Shown piece by piece: positions 25,643 to 35,128 of a DNA stretch of 64,000 nucleotides. The notes beneath the pieces are model-generated. The model was not told where the DNA came from. It saw nothing but the letters and a program-made list of their open reading frames with translations, and ran no database searches. The translations under genes and the position numbers were made by a program. Source of the stretch: Litorimonas sp039975855 (lineage in GTDB: Bacteria > Pseudomonadota > Alphaproteobacteria > Caulobacterales > Maricaulaceae); the NCBI GenBank assembly GCA_039975855.1, contig JBDWGH010000002.1, forward strand, positions 1 through 64,000. Reading direction: 5' to 3'. Each line of letters starts with the position of its first letter. The stretch's first letter is position 1.

Positions 25643-27463
25643 ATGTTGCGGCAAATTCATAAAAGGCCTGTGGATGTCCGCACGCCTGCGCCGAAACGAG
25701 ACACCTTGAACGACACATCTAAACCCGAAGAGATCGACGCAGACGCGAAGATTGACGTGACCTTCACAGAGCTTGGACTCGACCCTAAAATTCTAAAAGC
25801 CTTAGGTGACTTGGGATATGTAACCCCGACCCCAATTCAAGCCAAAGCCATTCCCGCCGCTTTGCAGCAACGAGACGTCTTGGGAATTGCGCAAACGGGT
25901 ACAGGTAAAACGGGTGCTTTCACGCTTCCAACTATGCACAAGCTTGCAAAAGGGCGTGCACGTGCACGCATGCCTCGCTGCGTTATCGTTTGCCCGACGC
26001 GTGAACTGGCAGCGCAAGTGGCTGAGGATGTCGAAAATTACGGCAAATATCTAAAACTGGAGATGGCGCTTCTGATTGGCGGCGTTTCCTTCGCCGAGCA
26101 AGATCGCAAGTTGATGAAGGGTGTCGACATTTTGATTGCGACACCAGGCAGACTAATCGATCAATTCGAGCGTGGTAAAATTTTGATGACAGGTGTGCAA
26201 ACGCTAATCGTCGACGAAGCCGATCGCATGTTGGATATGGGCTTCATACCGGACATCGAAAAGATTTTCGACATGACACCTTTCACCCGGCAGGTTCTCT
26301 TCTTCTCTGCAACGATGCCGAATGAGATCAAACGCCTTGTCGATCAGTTCTTACACCAACCCGTTAGCATTCAAATTGCTCGTAAGAATATGACGGCAAA
26401 GACGGTGACACAGCGCATCGTTCGTATGCCGTCATCAGATGCGAAACAAAAGCGCACAGCGTTACGCTGGCTTATCAAAAATGAGAATGTCGATAATGGC
26501 ATTATCTTCTGCAACCGAAAACGCGACGTCGACATTGTTGCCAAGTCTCTAAATGTGCACGGGCATGACGCGGCGCCCATCCACGGCGACCTCGCCCAAA
26601 GCCTCCGGACACAAACTTTAGAGCGATTTAGAAATGGCGAGATCAAATATTTGGTTGCGTCAGATGTCGCGGCTCGGGGGCTCGACGTCCCTACTGTAAG
26701 CCATGTCTTTAATTATGACGTGCCGAACCATTCGGAAGATTACGTCCATAGGATTGGCCGAACAGGTCGTGCTGGCAGAAAAGGTGATGCAATTATGCTC
26801 GTCGCCCGTTTGGACGAGCGGAATTACGACGACATTCTCAATCTAATCAGCTTGAAATCAATCGAAGAAATTGAAATTCCTGGAATAGAAGACTTTCCAA
26901 AGGATGCTGGCGGCAGGAAACGTCGTGGTCGTGACGGCGGAAAAGGTCGCGGAGGTCGGGACGAAAGTCGCGGCGGGCGAAATCGCGGACAACGCAGTGA
27001 TGGCTCTTATCACGACGGAAATGCCTCAACCGATAAAGTTTCTAAAAAACCGGCTCCAAAGCGAAAATCTAAAACTCAAGAAGATGCTCAACCGGAAAAG
27101 ACAAAGTCGAGAAAACCAGTTGAACGTAGACGCCCTGCACCGCGCCGCAAAGCCGCGCCGGGACGAAATAAGCCAAAATCTGATACGGGGGCTAATGAAG
27201 CCTTAGAGAAAGACGTTCAGGACACAAAACCAGCTCGAAATTCATCTCGGCGCCGGACTGCGCCCAAAAGGCCGAATACCGAAAAACCGGAAAAGTCCGA
27301 TCCTTCAACTAAGCCGCAAAAAGAAAAAACCAGAAAGGCTCCAAAAAAGGAAAAGCCGGAGAAGAAAAGTCGATCTAAGAAAAACTCCGATCGAAATGAA
27401 AGCTCAAAACCAAAAGGCAAGACCCCCTTTGGAGACGATGTACCTGACTTCTTGAAATTCTAG
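25643..27463 (+). CDS. DEAD-box RNA helicase (RhlE-like) with long basic tail
   Basis: This 606-residue ATP-dependent RNA helicase has the Q motif (TPTPIQ), AQTGTGKT at 83-90, PTRELA, TPGR, DEAD at 191-194, SAT at 222-224, and the second-domain motifs ARGLDV and HRIGRTGRAG. The core ends near residue 410; the remaining 190 residues are low-complexity, rich in Lys, Arg, Pro and Gly, and should bind RNA without fixed structure. The core order and tail resemble RhlE. The start is uncertain: the ATG lacks a ribosome binding site, and GTG at 25670 or TTG at 25706 are alternatives before the conserved core. Confidence 0.92.
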   Translation: MLRQIHKRPVDVRTPAPKRDTLNDTSKPEEIDADAKIDVTFTELGLDPKILKALGDLGYVTPTPIQAKAIPAALQQRDVLGIAQTGTGKTGAFTLPTMHKLAKGRARARMPRCVIVCPTRELAAQVAEDVENYGKYLKLEMALLIGGVSFAEQDRKLMKGVDILIATPGRLIDQFERGKILMTGVQTLIVDEADRMLDMGFIPDIEKIFDMTPFTRQVLFFSATMPNEIKRLVDQFLHQPVSIQIARKNMTAKTVTQRIVRMPSSDAKQKRTALRWLIKNENVDNGIIFCNRKRDVDIVAKSLNVHGHDAAPIHGDLAQSLRTQTLERFRNGEIKYLVASDVAARGLDVPTVSHVFNYDVPNHSEDYVHRIGRTGRAGRKGDAIMLVARLDERNYDDILNLISLKSIEEIEIPGIEDFPKDAGGRKRRGRDGGKGRGGRDESRGGRNRGQRSDGSYHDGNASTDKVSKKPAPKRKSKTQEDAQPEKTKSRKPVERRRPAPRRKAAPGRNKPKSDTGANEALEKDVQDTKPARNSSRRRTAPKRPNTEKPEKSDPSTKPQKEKTRKAPKKEKPEKKSRSKKNSDRNESSKPKGKTPFGDDVPDFLKF

Positions 27464-28539
27464 GTCCGCGAACTTTCGACGCGGGCAATGGTTTCGTCTA
27501 ACGCCTTATAAATTCGATCTAATACAGGGTCTGTTTCTTGGGTTAAACAATGCCCTGAACCCGGGATAGACACTGAAATGCAATTGGACATTCGGTTGTC
27601 GCAAACTTCCTTGTTCACGTCCGTCTCAACAAAATTATCAAGCTCGGCATGTATCATCGTCACTGGTTTTGAAATCGATTCTGGATAGCCGTCTTGTAGG
27701 ACAAAGGTGCTACTTCCGAAAAATTCACGACCCCAGTTAAATGTAACACCGCCTACCCGCTGTTCCGGCCGCATCGTGAAAACAGCATCACGCATAGGCA
27801 AGCGTTTCGGCGAAGACGCGCAGTGCTCAATTCCAACTCGATAGAGATCATCTTCGCTGGCTGGTTTCCAGCTCGTGTGACCCGGTAAATATCGCGTATC
27901 CTTACCGAGGGCATCGCCTATCCGCAAAATTCTACTGGTCTGTTCAAAACTCATATCACCAGCCTTTGGTCGCAAAGCTGGCGCCAGAAGTAGCAACCCA
28001 TCAACAAGGTCTGGTTGTTCTGCTCCTACACGGAAGGCGACATGGCCCCCGAATGACATTCCCATTATTATGACTGGCCGATCCTCAGGAAATTGTTGTC
28101 CTTGTAAGAACAAGGCGACATCATTCGAATAAATCTTAAAGTCTTCAATGAGAAGCTTTTCCGGTTGAGAAGGCCGAGGTCGCTCAGACCCTCCCTGTCC
28201 ACGCAAATCAAATCCGATAACATGATATCCGCGGGCGGCAATTTCACCAACCTGCTCGCCATACATGTCCATAGTCGCGGTATATCCGGGAAGCATAACA
28301 ATAGTTGCACGTGCTGACGCGGAATTTCCAGTTTGACCGTACCGCATCTTGATACCGTCCTCGCTTGCAAACATGCCCCACGTCCAATCTTCTGGCATAT
28401 CCGGAATCTTGAAAGATGAAACCTGTGCACGGTAAGACGGGCTCACTTGGTATTGTTCGTAACTTTGCTCTGGCCAGGCAAAGAACGCCACAACGCTCAG
28501 CATCATTAAACCCATCAGGACAAAGAGAATCTGTTTCAT
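27460..28539 (-). CDS. Membrane-anchored alpha/beta hydrolase (lysophospholipase-like)
   Basis: This 359-residue serine hydrolase begins with an uncleaved signal anchor (about residues 3-22). The nucleophile elbow is GMSFGG (S162 from this start), an oxyanion region is seen in MLPGYTATMD, and a likely acid and histidine are in HAELDNFV and GSGHCLTQE. FDLRGQGGSERP is typical of the monoacylglycerol lipase/lysophospholipase group. Substrate is unknown. Its ATG overlaps the GST stop (TGATG). Its stop shares the palindrome CTAG with the convergent helicase. Confidence 0.78.
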   Translation of the reverse strand: MKQILFVLMGLMMLSVVAFFAWPEQSYEQYQVSPSYRAQVSSFKIPDMPEDWTWGMFASEDGIKMRYGQTGNSASARATIVMLPGYTATMDMYGEQVGEIAARGYHVIGFDLRGQGGSERPRPSQPEKLLIEDFKIYSNDVALFLQGQQFPEDRPVIIMGMSFGGHVAFRVGAEQPDLVDGLLLLAPALRPKAGDMSFEQTSRILRIGDALGKDTRYLPGHTSWKPASEDDLYRVGIEHCASSPKRLPMRDAVFTMRPEQRVGGVTFNWGREFFGSSTFVLQDGYPESISKPVTMIHAELDNFVETDVNKEVCDNRMSNCISVSIPGSGHCLTQETDPVLDRIYKALDETIARVESSRT

Positions 28540-29141
28540 CAAACAGCCTTGTCATAGGCGTTTGTTTCGCGCCAGACCTGAGTGGCAGCTCTGGCCTTAT
28601 GCCACACAGCAAGTTTGGGTGCAGCGGCTTTCCAATCAAAATGAGGAGCTCGGAAACTTGCATAATCCAAAGCGCAAACGATCGAAATATTTCCAAACGT
28701 CCAATCATCCCCTAACCAAGGACTGATTTTCTCCAAGGTTCCCACGGCATTACGGATAGATTGATTATGACGGTCAATCATCTCATCCCAATGCAATTCT
28801 GAAGGTCGAACAGTTTCCATGCGATAATTATAGACAGCATCGGAAAGACCATCACCAAGGGCATGTTGCCAGAGTTGAATATAGCGAGCGTGGCCTTCCT
28901 CAGCCAGCAACGCACTCTCACTTAGACTGTTCAGATATTCACAAATCACAGGGCTGTCGAAAAGGAACTGTCCGGGCTGCCATTCCAATGCAGGGATCTT
29001 ACCGAGAGGATTATCCCCCGCAATATATCCGTTGGCTCCATCCTTTTCAGGATAAACTTCTTCTAGTGCTATTCCCGATAGGCGCGCCAGAATCATGACT
29101 TTGCGGGCATAAGGAGAAATAGGATGGCATATAAGTTTCAT
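28539..29141 (-). CDS. Glutathione S-transferase family protein
   Basis: The 200-residue protein has an N-terminal thioredoxin-like domain (KLICHPISPYARKV, then NPLGKIPAL and the glutathione-binding FDSPVICEYL) and an all-helical C-terminal domain. It belongs to the broad bacterial GST group; the reaction is not predictable. It is read with the downstream hydrolase and separated from the large envelope protein gene by a strong terminator. Confidence 0.88.
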   Translation of the reverse strand: MKLICHPISPYARKVMILARLSGIALEEVYPEKDGANGYIAGDNPLGKIPALEWQPGQFLFDSPVICEYLNSLSESALLAEEGHARYIQLWQHALGDGLSDAVYNYRMETVRPSELHWDEMIDRHNQSIRNAVGTLEKISPWLGDDWTFGNISIVCALDYASFRAPHFDWKAAAPKLAVWHKARAATQVWRETNAYDKAV

Positions 29142-29179
29142 ACGGCGAGCATAAACCGAGCGCTAAGAGAAAAGTAGAC

Positions 29180-29215
29180 AAAAAAGACGGGCCGCCGGAA
29201 AATCGACGACCCGCC
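29180..29215 (-). terminator. Strong intrinsic terminator after the 1120-residue protein gene
   Basis: On the minus strand GGCGGGTCGTCG pairs along 12 positions with CGGCGGCCCGTC (three G-U pairs) around the loop ATTTTC, followed by six T. It starts 4 nt past the stop codon. Confidence 0.85.
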
Positions 29216-29218
29216 AAG

Positions 29219-32200
29219 TTATGGTGGGGCGGCCCCGGACAATTCGTCCGGAGCTCGTCCACTGGTAAACGGTTTAAGTCGGGGTACCGGCGTTAATGTC
29301 GCGGGCGGGACCTCCTGCGGCGTATATTCGGCTTTCAAATCCCAAGGCGTATCATGATCCACAATTGTAACGGTTCCGGTACGATATTTTAACGGAGCCG
29401 TTTCATCTACCTCCGGATCAGTGGTTTCGACATCCACATACTTAGGAGCTGAACCTCGTGAAATGATCAAGTTTTGGCGTGCCATTAGGTCGTGTTTAGG
29501 ATCTAGTTCAACCGTATAGATTTGGCTGGCCACGATACCATCTTTCTCTGAGGGCATGACCTCCACATTATATGTGCCAACCGGCAAGTCATCGAATGCG
29601 TATTGTCCAAAACTGGTTGTGAAAATGCTCAGTTCTATATCTGTTTCATCTGAAGTGAGCCTCAACTTGGCACGTTCGACCCGAGTTTCCCCTCGGTCAT
29701 ACTCGCCATTTCCATTGCCGTCTTCGAATGCGAACCCGCGAATCTGTCCCCGCTGAACGATTGCCAACGGAACATCCGTAATCTGACCTTCGGAAACCGT
29801 GACGCGGGTTTTGATATCCGTAGACAAATCATACCCAATCGGCAGGCTTTTTGCGTCGATCTGGACCTCGTAGAGACCCTCTTTCACATTTTGGATCGTG
29901 AAAAACCCGTCAGCTCCAGACCTTAAGGCAAGTCGAGTCCCCTTCACGCGAACAACCACGCGCGGAATACCAGCCTCGGTTGCCTGACGTATACCGTCCC
30001 TATTCTTATCCAAGAATACCTGCCCTTTAAGAATCCCGCGACCATCTTGCGTTTTCTTAATTGCGCGTTTCGGATTAAAATTGAAATTCCCGTCAAGCTG
30101 CAGACCTAATCTTTGGTCGCCGCGTAAATCATTTCGATAAGCTAGCCCTAAGGACATGTTTTTGCCGATATTCAACCGACGTCCAGCGGAAACGGAGAGG
30201 AACTTATCACTCCGTGAGTCACCGCGCGTTGAAAGGCTCTGCAGTATACCAAGATTAGCAGAGACAACGTTTTTCTTGCCGAAAAGTTCGCCAGACTGAA
30301 ATCCTGCGTTCAATCCGCCACGTGCTCTCCAGTCTTCGCCGTCCCAAACGCCACTTAGACTTGGGCCAATAGTCAGACCTGCGTCTTTTGGCAAATTGAA
30401 GCCAAATCCCGGACGAGAGACGGTTATGGTCGCACTTTGACGGTTTTCAGCATCACTTCGTATGGACTTGCCATATCGAGCTCTGATCGTGAGATCGTTA
30501 AATTGCTTGAAAGCTTGCGCCTGGAAGTCGGTTGCTCTCACATCTGACATTGAACCATCCAAGAGACGTGTTTTTGTCTCTGACCTTGAGACAGATCCAG
30601 AAAGGTTCAATCCCGTTTGCCCCACGCTCGCAGTAACACTGACCGATCCGGATTTCTGCTCGGACTTAGCAGTGCCGGACTTTAGAACTCCAGTTTTTCC
30701 GTATGAACCAGAAATACCCGCTGTTGGGTTTTTGAGAATACCGAAATCCTGTTTGGGTAAATACGTTAAGCTAGCTGTTACCAAGGCCTGATCCGACCCA
30801 CGTCGACGAATATCCAATGGCAATTCTTCATCATCGAACACCGCATCTGGATTTAATTGTTCAGCAATTTCATCGGCTTGCGCCTCTGCGTTTAAGTTAG
30901 ATCTTAGGAACTCTGCACCTTCATACCCAGCTCTCAAGTTGAGATTGAAGTTCTCTCCTAACCGCCGGCGCACATCGCCGCTCACACGGAGATCAACGGT
31001 GCTCTCCCGAGCCGGACCGTCAAAAACGCCCACGGCTGCTTCGGAATTCCATTGCCATTTTTTACCTCTGTCACCGCGACCCAATCGACCTGAAATAACC
31101 TCCAAAACCGCTCTTTGGTCTTTTGATAATTTGTCGCGAGATACCGCAAGACCCGCTTCCCAGCCATCTAGGTCAGCATATCTAACACCTGCCGCGAACC
31201 CACTGTAAACATTACGATTTTGATCGTCATTGATAGCCTTCACGCCTGTCAACGGAACCCCGGCAGCAACCGCAATTCCGCCCGACTTCAAAGAGTATTT
31301 TGCCGACGCACCTAAAATCCGCCGCGTATTAACAGGGTCTAACTCACGGTAATTCGCCGAGTAGTCCCCGATGGATCCGGAAATGCCATTTGTATGAGCA
31401 TAATCAACCGACAACCAGTCCGGCTGTAACTCAACACCGCTGGTCGGAAGGTTCGAAAGTTCATAGCGCACCCTCGTGTTCAAGCGGCCAATGTGAGAAT
31501 CGAACTGCGCCCTAACGCCCGTATCCGGTGAAATGTTAAAACTGAGCTGTTCCGGTGTGAAAGGCGCTCCCTTAGTTGCATCATCAATAGACTGGAGGGG
31601 TGCGATAGATCCGGACAAACGTTCATCAAGCGTAATATCGATACGAGCGCTGCCGCCCTCTACGTCAACATGTGTCCCAGTAAGGGCCTCTAGTGCAGAA
31701 ACAGGAACCAGCAGGTTCGTCTGGTCAATATAGGTAATATCCTTGGACAATCCGACAGGCTTCCCGTTCGCGCTGACGAGACCAGTGGATAGGTTTAACG
31801 TCATGGACACACTATCTTGGATTCGACGAATTTCGACAATTGTACCGCCTTCGAGTAAGACAACCGTGTTACCAAGCGCTTCAGCAATTGGACCTAAAGG
31901 CAATAATAGAACCGGACCAATGGATTTCGGTTGAGGTTGAACAGCGCCTAGCGGAATGTCATCAACGAAGATGTCAAAACCTGTTGCTACCCTTAGTCGT
32001 GGATCAAGTTTGAATTTAAATTCATTCGTATCGGCATCAAACTGCCCGGCAGCGCCGGCGAGAACAGCGATAGCATTTGGTGTTAGAATGAAATGGTCTG
32101 GCTCGACTTCGCCAAAATGGTCCAATTTACCCAATGCACGGCCATTTGCCTTTACGATCCCCGTATCAGTGTAGAGCTCCATAACGACATTATCTTGACT

Positions 32201-32581
32201 CCGGCGAACAATAAGAGCCTTGGACACATCATCATACTCAACGTCATTCCCTAGATGTTGGAAGATCGGCATAGCGTTGACATAGAGATTGCCATCTTCG
32301 CTTCTGTGGACCTCTGTGCTTTCCAGGGTATCACCATCCAGCTTAACAATAATCGTGCTGTCTACTTCGGCGATGATTTTTGTGTTGACCGTTTGGATTT
32401 TCTCAGGCGTCTCAGCTTTCAGCGGAACTACCTCTTCAGTGACCTCTACGCTCGCGGATTTAGTGACGTCTGATGTGGTAACGACATCCTCAGCAGCGGC
32501 TAAGTTAGAGAAACACATGAACAAAAGTGCCATAAAGCACTGTAAAACATTGGTTTTATATGATTTTCTTGACCCTAACAC
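29219..32581 (-). CDS. Large envelope protein: stalk-like domains, beta-rich region, SdrD-like domains
   Basis: I do not recognise this 1120-residue protein as a named family. A signal peptide is seen at about 1-30. Residues about 70-195 and 200-325 look like two copper-amine-oxidase-N-like (stalk) domains. Residues about 345-845 alternate short hydrophilic and aromatic strands and repeated Gly/Ser turns, as in an outer-membrane barrel or usher-like region (inference). Two SdrD-B/prealbumin-like domains follow at about 848-940 and 942-1035, each with a calcium-loop-like motif (DKNRDGIRQ, DGNGNGEYDRGE). The tail is Pro-rich. The start is GTG inside the upstream stop (GTGTTAG), which gives a proper signal peptide; the internal ATG at codon 17 would not. 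Confidence 0.65.
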   Translation of the reverse strand: MLGSRKSYKTNVLQCFMALLFMCFSNLAAAEDVVTTSDVTKSASVEVTEEVVPLKAETPEKIQTVNTKIIAEVDSTIIVKLDGDTLESTEVHRSEDGNLYVNAMPIFQHLGNDVEYDDVSKALIVRRSQDNVVMELYTDTGIVKANGRALGKLDHFGEVEPDHFILTPNAIAVLAGAAGQFDADTNEFKFKLDPRLRVATGFDIFVDDIPLGAVQPQPKSIGPVLLLPLGPIAEALGNTVVLLEGGTIVEIRRIQDSVSMTLNLSTGLVSANGKPVGLSKDITYIDQTNLLVPVSALEALTGTHVDVEGGSARIDITLDERLSGSIAPLQSIDDATKGAPFTPEQLSFNISPDTGVRAQFDSHIGRLNTRVRYELSNLPTSGVELQPDWLSVDYAHTNGISGSIGDYSANYRELDPVNTRRILGASAKYSLKSGGIAVAAGVPLTGVKAINDDQNRNVYSGFAAGVRYADLDGWEAGLAVSRDKLSKDQRAVLEVISGRLGRGDRGKKWQWNSEAAVGVFDGPARESTVDLRVSGDVRRRLGENFNLNLRAGYEGAEFLRSNLNAEAQADEIAEQLNPDAVFDDEELPLDIRRRGSDQALVTASLTYLPKQDFGILKNPTAGISGSYGKTGVLKSGTAKSEQKSGSVSVTASVGQTGLNLSGSVSRSETKTRLLDGSMSDVRATDFQAQAFKQFNDLTIRARYGKSIRSDAENRQSATITVSRPGFGFNLPKDAGLTIGPSLSGVWDGEDWRARGGLNAGFQSGELFGKKNVVSANLGILQSLSTRGDSRSDKFLSVSAGRRLNIGKNMSLGLAYRNDLRGDQRLGLQLDGNFNFNPKRAIKKTQDGRGILKGQVFLDKNRDGIRQATEAGIPRVVVRVKGTRLALRSGADGFFTIQNVKEGLYEVQIDAKSLPIGYDLSTDIKTRVTVSEGQITDVPLAIVQRGQIRGFAFEDGNGNGEYDRGETRVERAKLRLTSDETDIELSIFTTSFGQYAFDDLPVGTYNVEVMPSEKDGIVASQIYTVELDPKHDLMARQNLIISRGSAPKYVDVETTDPEVDETAPLKYRTGTVTIVDHDTPWDLKAEYTPQEVPPATLTPVPRLKPFTSGRAPDELSGAAPP

Positions 32582-33006
32582 TCCGGCAACTCCGTACGGG
32601 CGCGGCAGTCAGGCTGTGTTGAACAAGCGATATTACGCTGAACAGGTACAGGCGACCATCCACTCCGAACGGAGTTGTAAACGGATACGGAAGGAAGGTT
32701 GGACGCCAAGTCAAAACGGAACTGCTGTTGCAGTTTGATTTGGCGTGAACCGAGAGTGACATCATCGACCATAGGCCGTGAGGTCAGTATTTCGGACGAG
32801 GAAGACGGGTCTATTGGGATTTCACGACGACACTCGCCGACGATCCACCACGCCCGTTTCTTACGCGTCTCAACCAAAAAGGCAGTATCGCCTTCTAGGA
32901 TTTCAAGCATGACTGTGCCGTTCGCCTCGTTTTTCGAGGTCGATGACGCTGCCGCACTTAGGCCTAAGGCCCAGATAAGCAGTGATATGAGTACAATAAC
33001 TCTCAT
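32575..33006 (-). CDS. Small secreted protein, coupled to the large envelope protein
   Basis: The 143-residue product has a Sec signal peptide (about residues 1-21, ending SAA) and no recognised domain. The mature part is predicted to be mostly beta-strand and has four cysteines: one in GEC and three in the C-terminal NIACSTQPDC...PEC region. Its stop lies within the first codons of the downstream 1120-residue protein gene, so the two are translationally coupled and probably act together at the envelope. A pilin-like or accessory subunit is possible but unproven. Confidence 0.6.
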   Translation of the reverse strand: MRVIVLISLLIWALGLSAAASSTSKNEANGTVMLEILEGDTAFLVETRKKRAWWIVGECRREIPIDPSSSSEILTSRPMVDDVTLGSRQIKLQQQFRFDLASNLPSVSVYNSVRSGWSPVPVQRNIACSTQPDCRARTELPEC

Positions 33007-33158
33007 CAATCAGTCTAATTTACCATTCACACCAAATCGCGGTCTTTGCCGCTTATGATGTTAAATTAGCCGAAGATGGTTGAGATGCAGTTTAGGCGCG
33101 ATTCAGAGGATCAGGCGCAATCGCCCAAAATACTGGGGCAAACCTTAACGAGCTGCAT

Positions 33159-33566
33159 TTATTCGAAGTTTTGAGCGTCTGATCTTCGCCGTACATTATA
33201 CGCTTGATCCTCTGCCGTCATGGCTCGCAGTGTCAATGCTCCCAAAAACACTAGAAAACCCACAAATCCGATAGATATCCTCAACTCAAGTAAGAGGTAA
33301 AAAGCGCCGAAATAACACAGCAAAACCGTATATGCTGTAGTCATGGCCCACTTCTGACCAAATACAATAAACGTGGAAAGAAAAACGATTAAACCTATAA
33401 AAATCAGTCGGATAAGGAACTCTTCTTGATACATTTCAAAGAAGTAAATCCGAACGGCAGACCAGATTGCCAAAACGGCGTAAATCCCAGCTAATACTTG
33501 CTTTGGAAGCCGTAGAACGTGTTCATCCAAAGGTTCAACAATTTCAATTTCGTCGTCTATTCCCAT
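33159..33566 (-). CDS. Small four-helix membrane protein
   Basis: The 135-residue product has an acidic N terminus, four predicted membrane helices (about 24-44, 49-69, 72-94, 97-114) and a charged C terminus. No family was recognised. Its start lies 10 nt inside the end of guaA, so it is the last gene of the gua operon. No function can be given. Confidence 0.65.
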   Translation of the reverse strand: MGIDDEIEIVEPLDEHVLRLPKQVLAGIYAVLAIWSAVRIYFFEMYQEEFLIRLIFIGLIVFLSTFIVFGQKWAMTTAYTVLLCYFGAFYLLLELRISIGFVGFLVFLGALTLRAMTAEDQAYNVRRRSDAQNFE

Positions 33567-35128
33567 TCAATGGTTCCAGGAGGTTTGGATGTAACGTCAT
33601 AAACCACGCGGTTTACGCCTCTGACCTCATTGATGATCCGCGTTGCGGTTTCGCCCAGGAAATCGTGGCTATATGGGTAGTAATCGGCCGTCATGCCGTC
33701 CGTCGACGTCACGGCACGCAGAGCCAAAACAAAGTCATAGGTGCGGCTATCGCCCATTACGCCGACTGTTTGCACAGGCAAAAGCACTGCAAATGCTTGC
33801 CATATATCATTGTAAAGTCCATGTTTTTTGATTTGATCTAGATACACGGCATCTGCTTCACGCAAAATATCTAAACGCGTTTTCGTAATTTCACCTGGAC
33901 AACGAATAGCAAGCCCCGGCCCAGGGAACGGATGACGTTCAACAAAATCAGAGTGGAGTCCCAACTCCCGACCAAGCGCCCTAACCTCATCTTTGAACAG
34001 CTCCCGAAGCGGTTCGACCAATTCTAGATCCATACGCTCGGGCAATCCGCCAACATTATGATGGGACTTGATCGTCACGGATGGGCCACCGTCAAAGGAG
34101 ACGGATTCGATGACATCAGGGTAAAGTGTACCTTGCGCTAGATATTTCGCACCGCCAATCTTCTTGGCTTCCCGTTCAAAAATATCAATAAATGTTCCGC
34201 CAATGATTTTTCGTTTCTTTTCAGGGTCTTTTACCCCGGAAAGTAATGTTAGAAACTCATCGCCAGCATCAACGTGAATGAGGTTGATATCATAGTGATC
34301 ACGGAAGAGCGCCGTCACTTGATCGCTCTCTCCTTTACGCATCATTCCCGTATCAACGTAGACACAGGTCAATTGATCTCCGATAGCCTGATGGATGAGA
34401 ACAGCCGCCACAGAGCTATCCACACCGCCTGAAAGCCCGCAAATCACCTTACCATCGCCAACTTGGTCCCGAATAGCCTGGATCATCTCATCCTTGAACG
34501 AGGCCATGCTCCAATCACCCTTAAATCCAGCGATTTCGTGGGTGAAGTTACGCAGCATAGTTGCCCCATTAGGCGTGTGAACGACTTCAGGATGGAATTG
34601 AACGCCGTAATACTGACGCGATTCATCTGCAATCGCAGCATAAGGCGCATTTGGAGAAACACCAATAATTTCAAATCCTTCTGGCAATGCACTCACGCGA
34701 TCGCCATGACTCATCCAGACCTCTTCGCGATCCGATAAACCTGCAAATAATGGGCTGCTGCCGGAGGTATCGACAAATGCTCGGCCAAACTCTTGCTCAT
34801 CAGAGCTTTCGACAGCCCCGCCAAGCTGAGCGCACATAGTCTGTTGCCCATAACAAATTCCCAAAATAGGCAGTCCAGTCGCCCAAACGGCTTCATCTGC
34901 TCTAGGGGTCCCAACACCAGTGACGGAGCTTGGTCCACCAGATAAGATAATAGCTTTAGGATTGAAGCCCGCTAAAAATTCCGCATCCACCTTATTGAAG
35001 GGATGAACTTCGGAATAAACACCACTTTCACGAACTCGTCTGGCAATCAGCTTTGTTACCTGCGACCCGAAATCAATAATCAGAAGCTTTTCGTGTTCTT
35101 TTACAATATCTTCGTGGGTATTCTTCAC
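33557..35128 (-). CDS. guaA: GMP synthase (glutamine-hydrolysing)
   Basis: GuaA (523 residues from the GTG) converts XMP to GMP using glutamine and ATP. The class I amidotransferase domain has C92 in GICYGQQ and the HPEV motif; the ATP pyrophosphatase loop SGGVDSS and the C-terminal dimerisation domain ending in IEWE follow. The GTG at 35128 overlaps the rsmB stop (GTGA) and gives the family length; an upstream in-frame extension would add 29 unconserved residues. Confidence 0.96.
   Translation of the reverse strand: MKNTHEDIVKEHEKLLIIDFGSQVTKLIARRVRESGVYSEVHPFNKVDAEFLAGFNPKAIILSGGPSSVTGVGTPRADEAVWATGLPILGICYGQQTMCAQLGGAVESSDEQEFGRAFVDTSGSSPLFAGLSDREEVWMSHGDRVSALPEGFEIIGVSPNAPYAAIADESRQYYGVQFHPEVVHTPNGATMLRNFTHEIAGFKGDWSMASFKDEMIQAIRDQVGDGKVICGLSGGVDSSVAAVLIHQAIGDQLTCVYVDTGMMRKGESDQVTALFRDHYDINLIHVDAGDEFLTLLSGVKDPEKKRKIIGGTFIDIFEREAKKIGGAKYLAQGTLYPDVIESVSFDGGPSVTIKSHHNVGGLPERMDLELVEPLRELFKDEVRALGRELGLHSDFVERHPFPGPGLAIRCPGEITKTRLDILREADAVYLDQIKKHGLYNDIWQAFAVLLPVQTVGVMGDSRTYDFVLALRAVTSTDGMTADYYPYSHDFLGETATRIINEVRGVNRVVYDVTSKPPGTIEWE

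Noticed and set aside
32289..32738. A 149-codon plus-strand frame opposite the envelope protein
   Set aside because: It is the reverse of conserved coding sequence and has no recognisable protein features.
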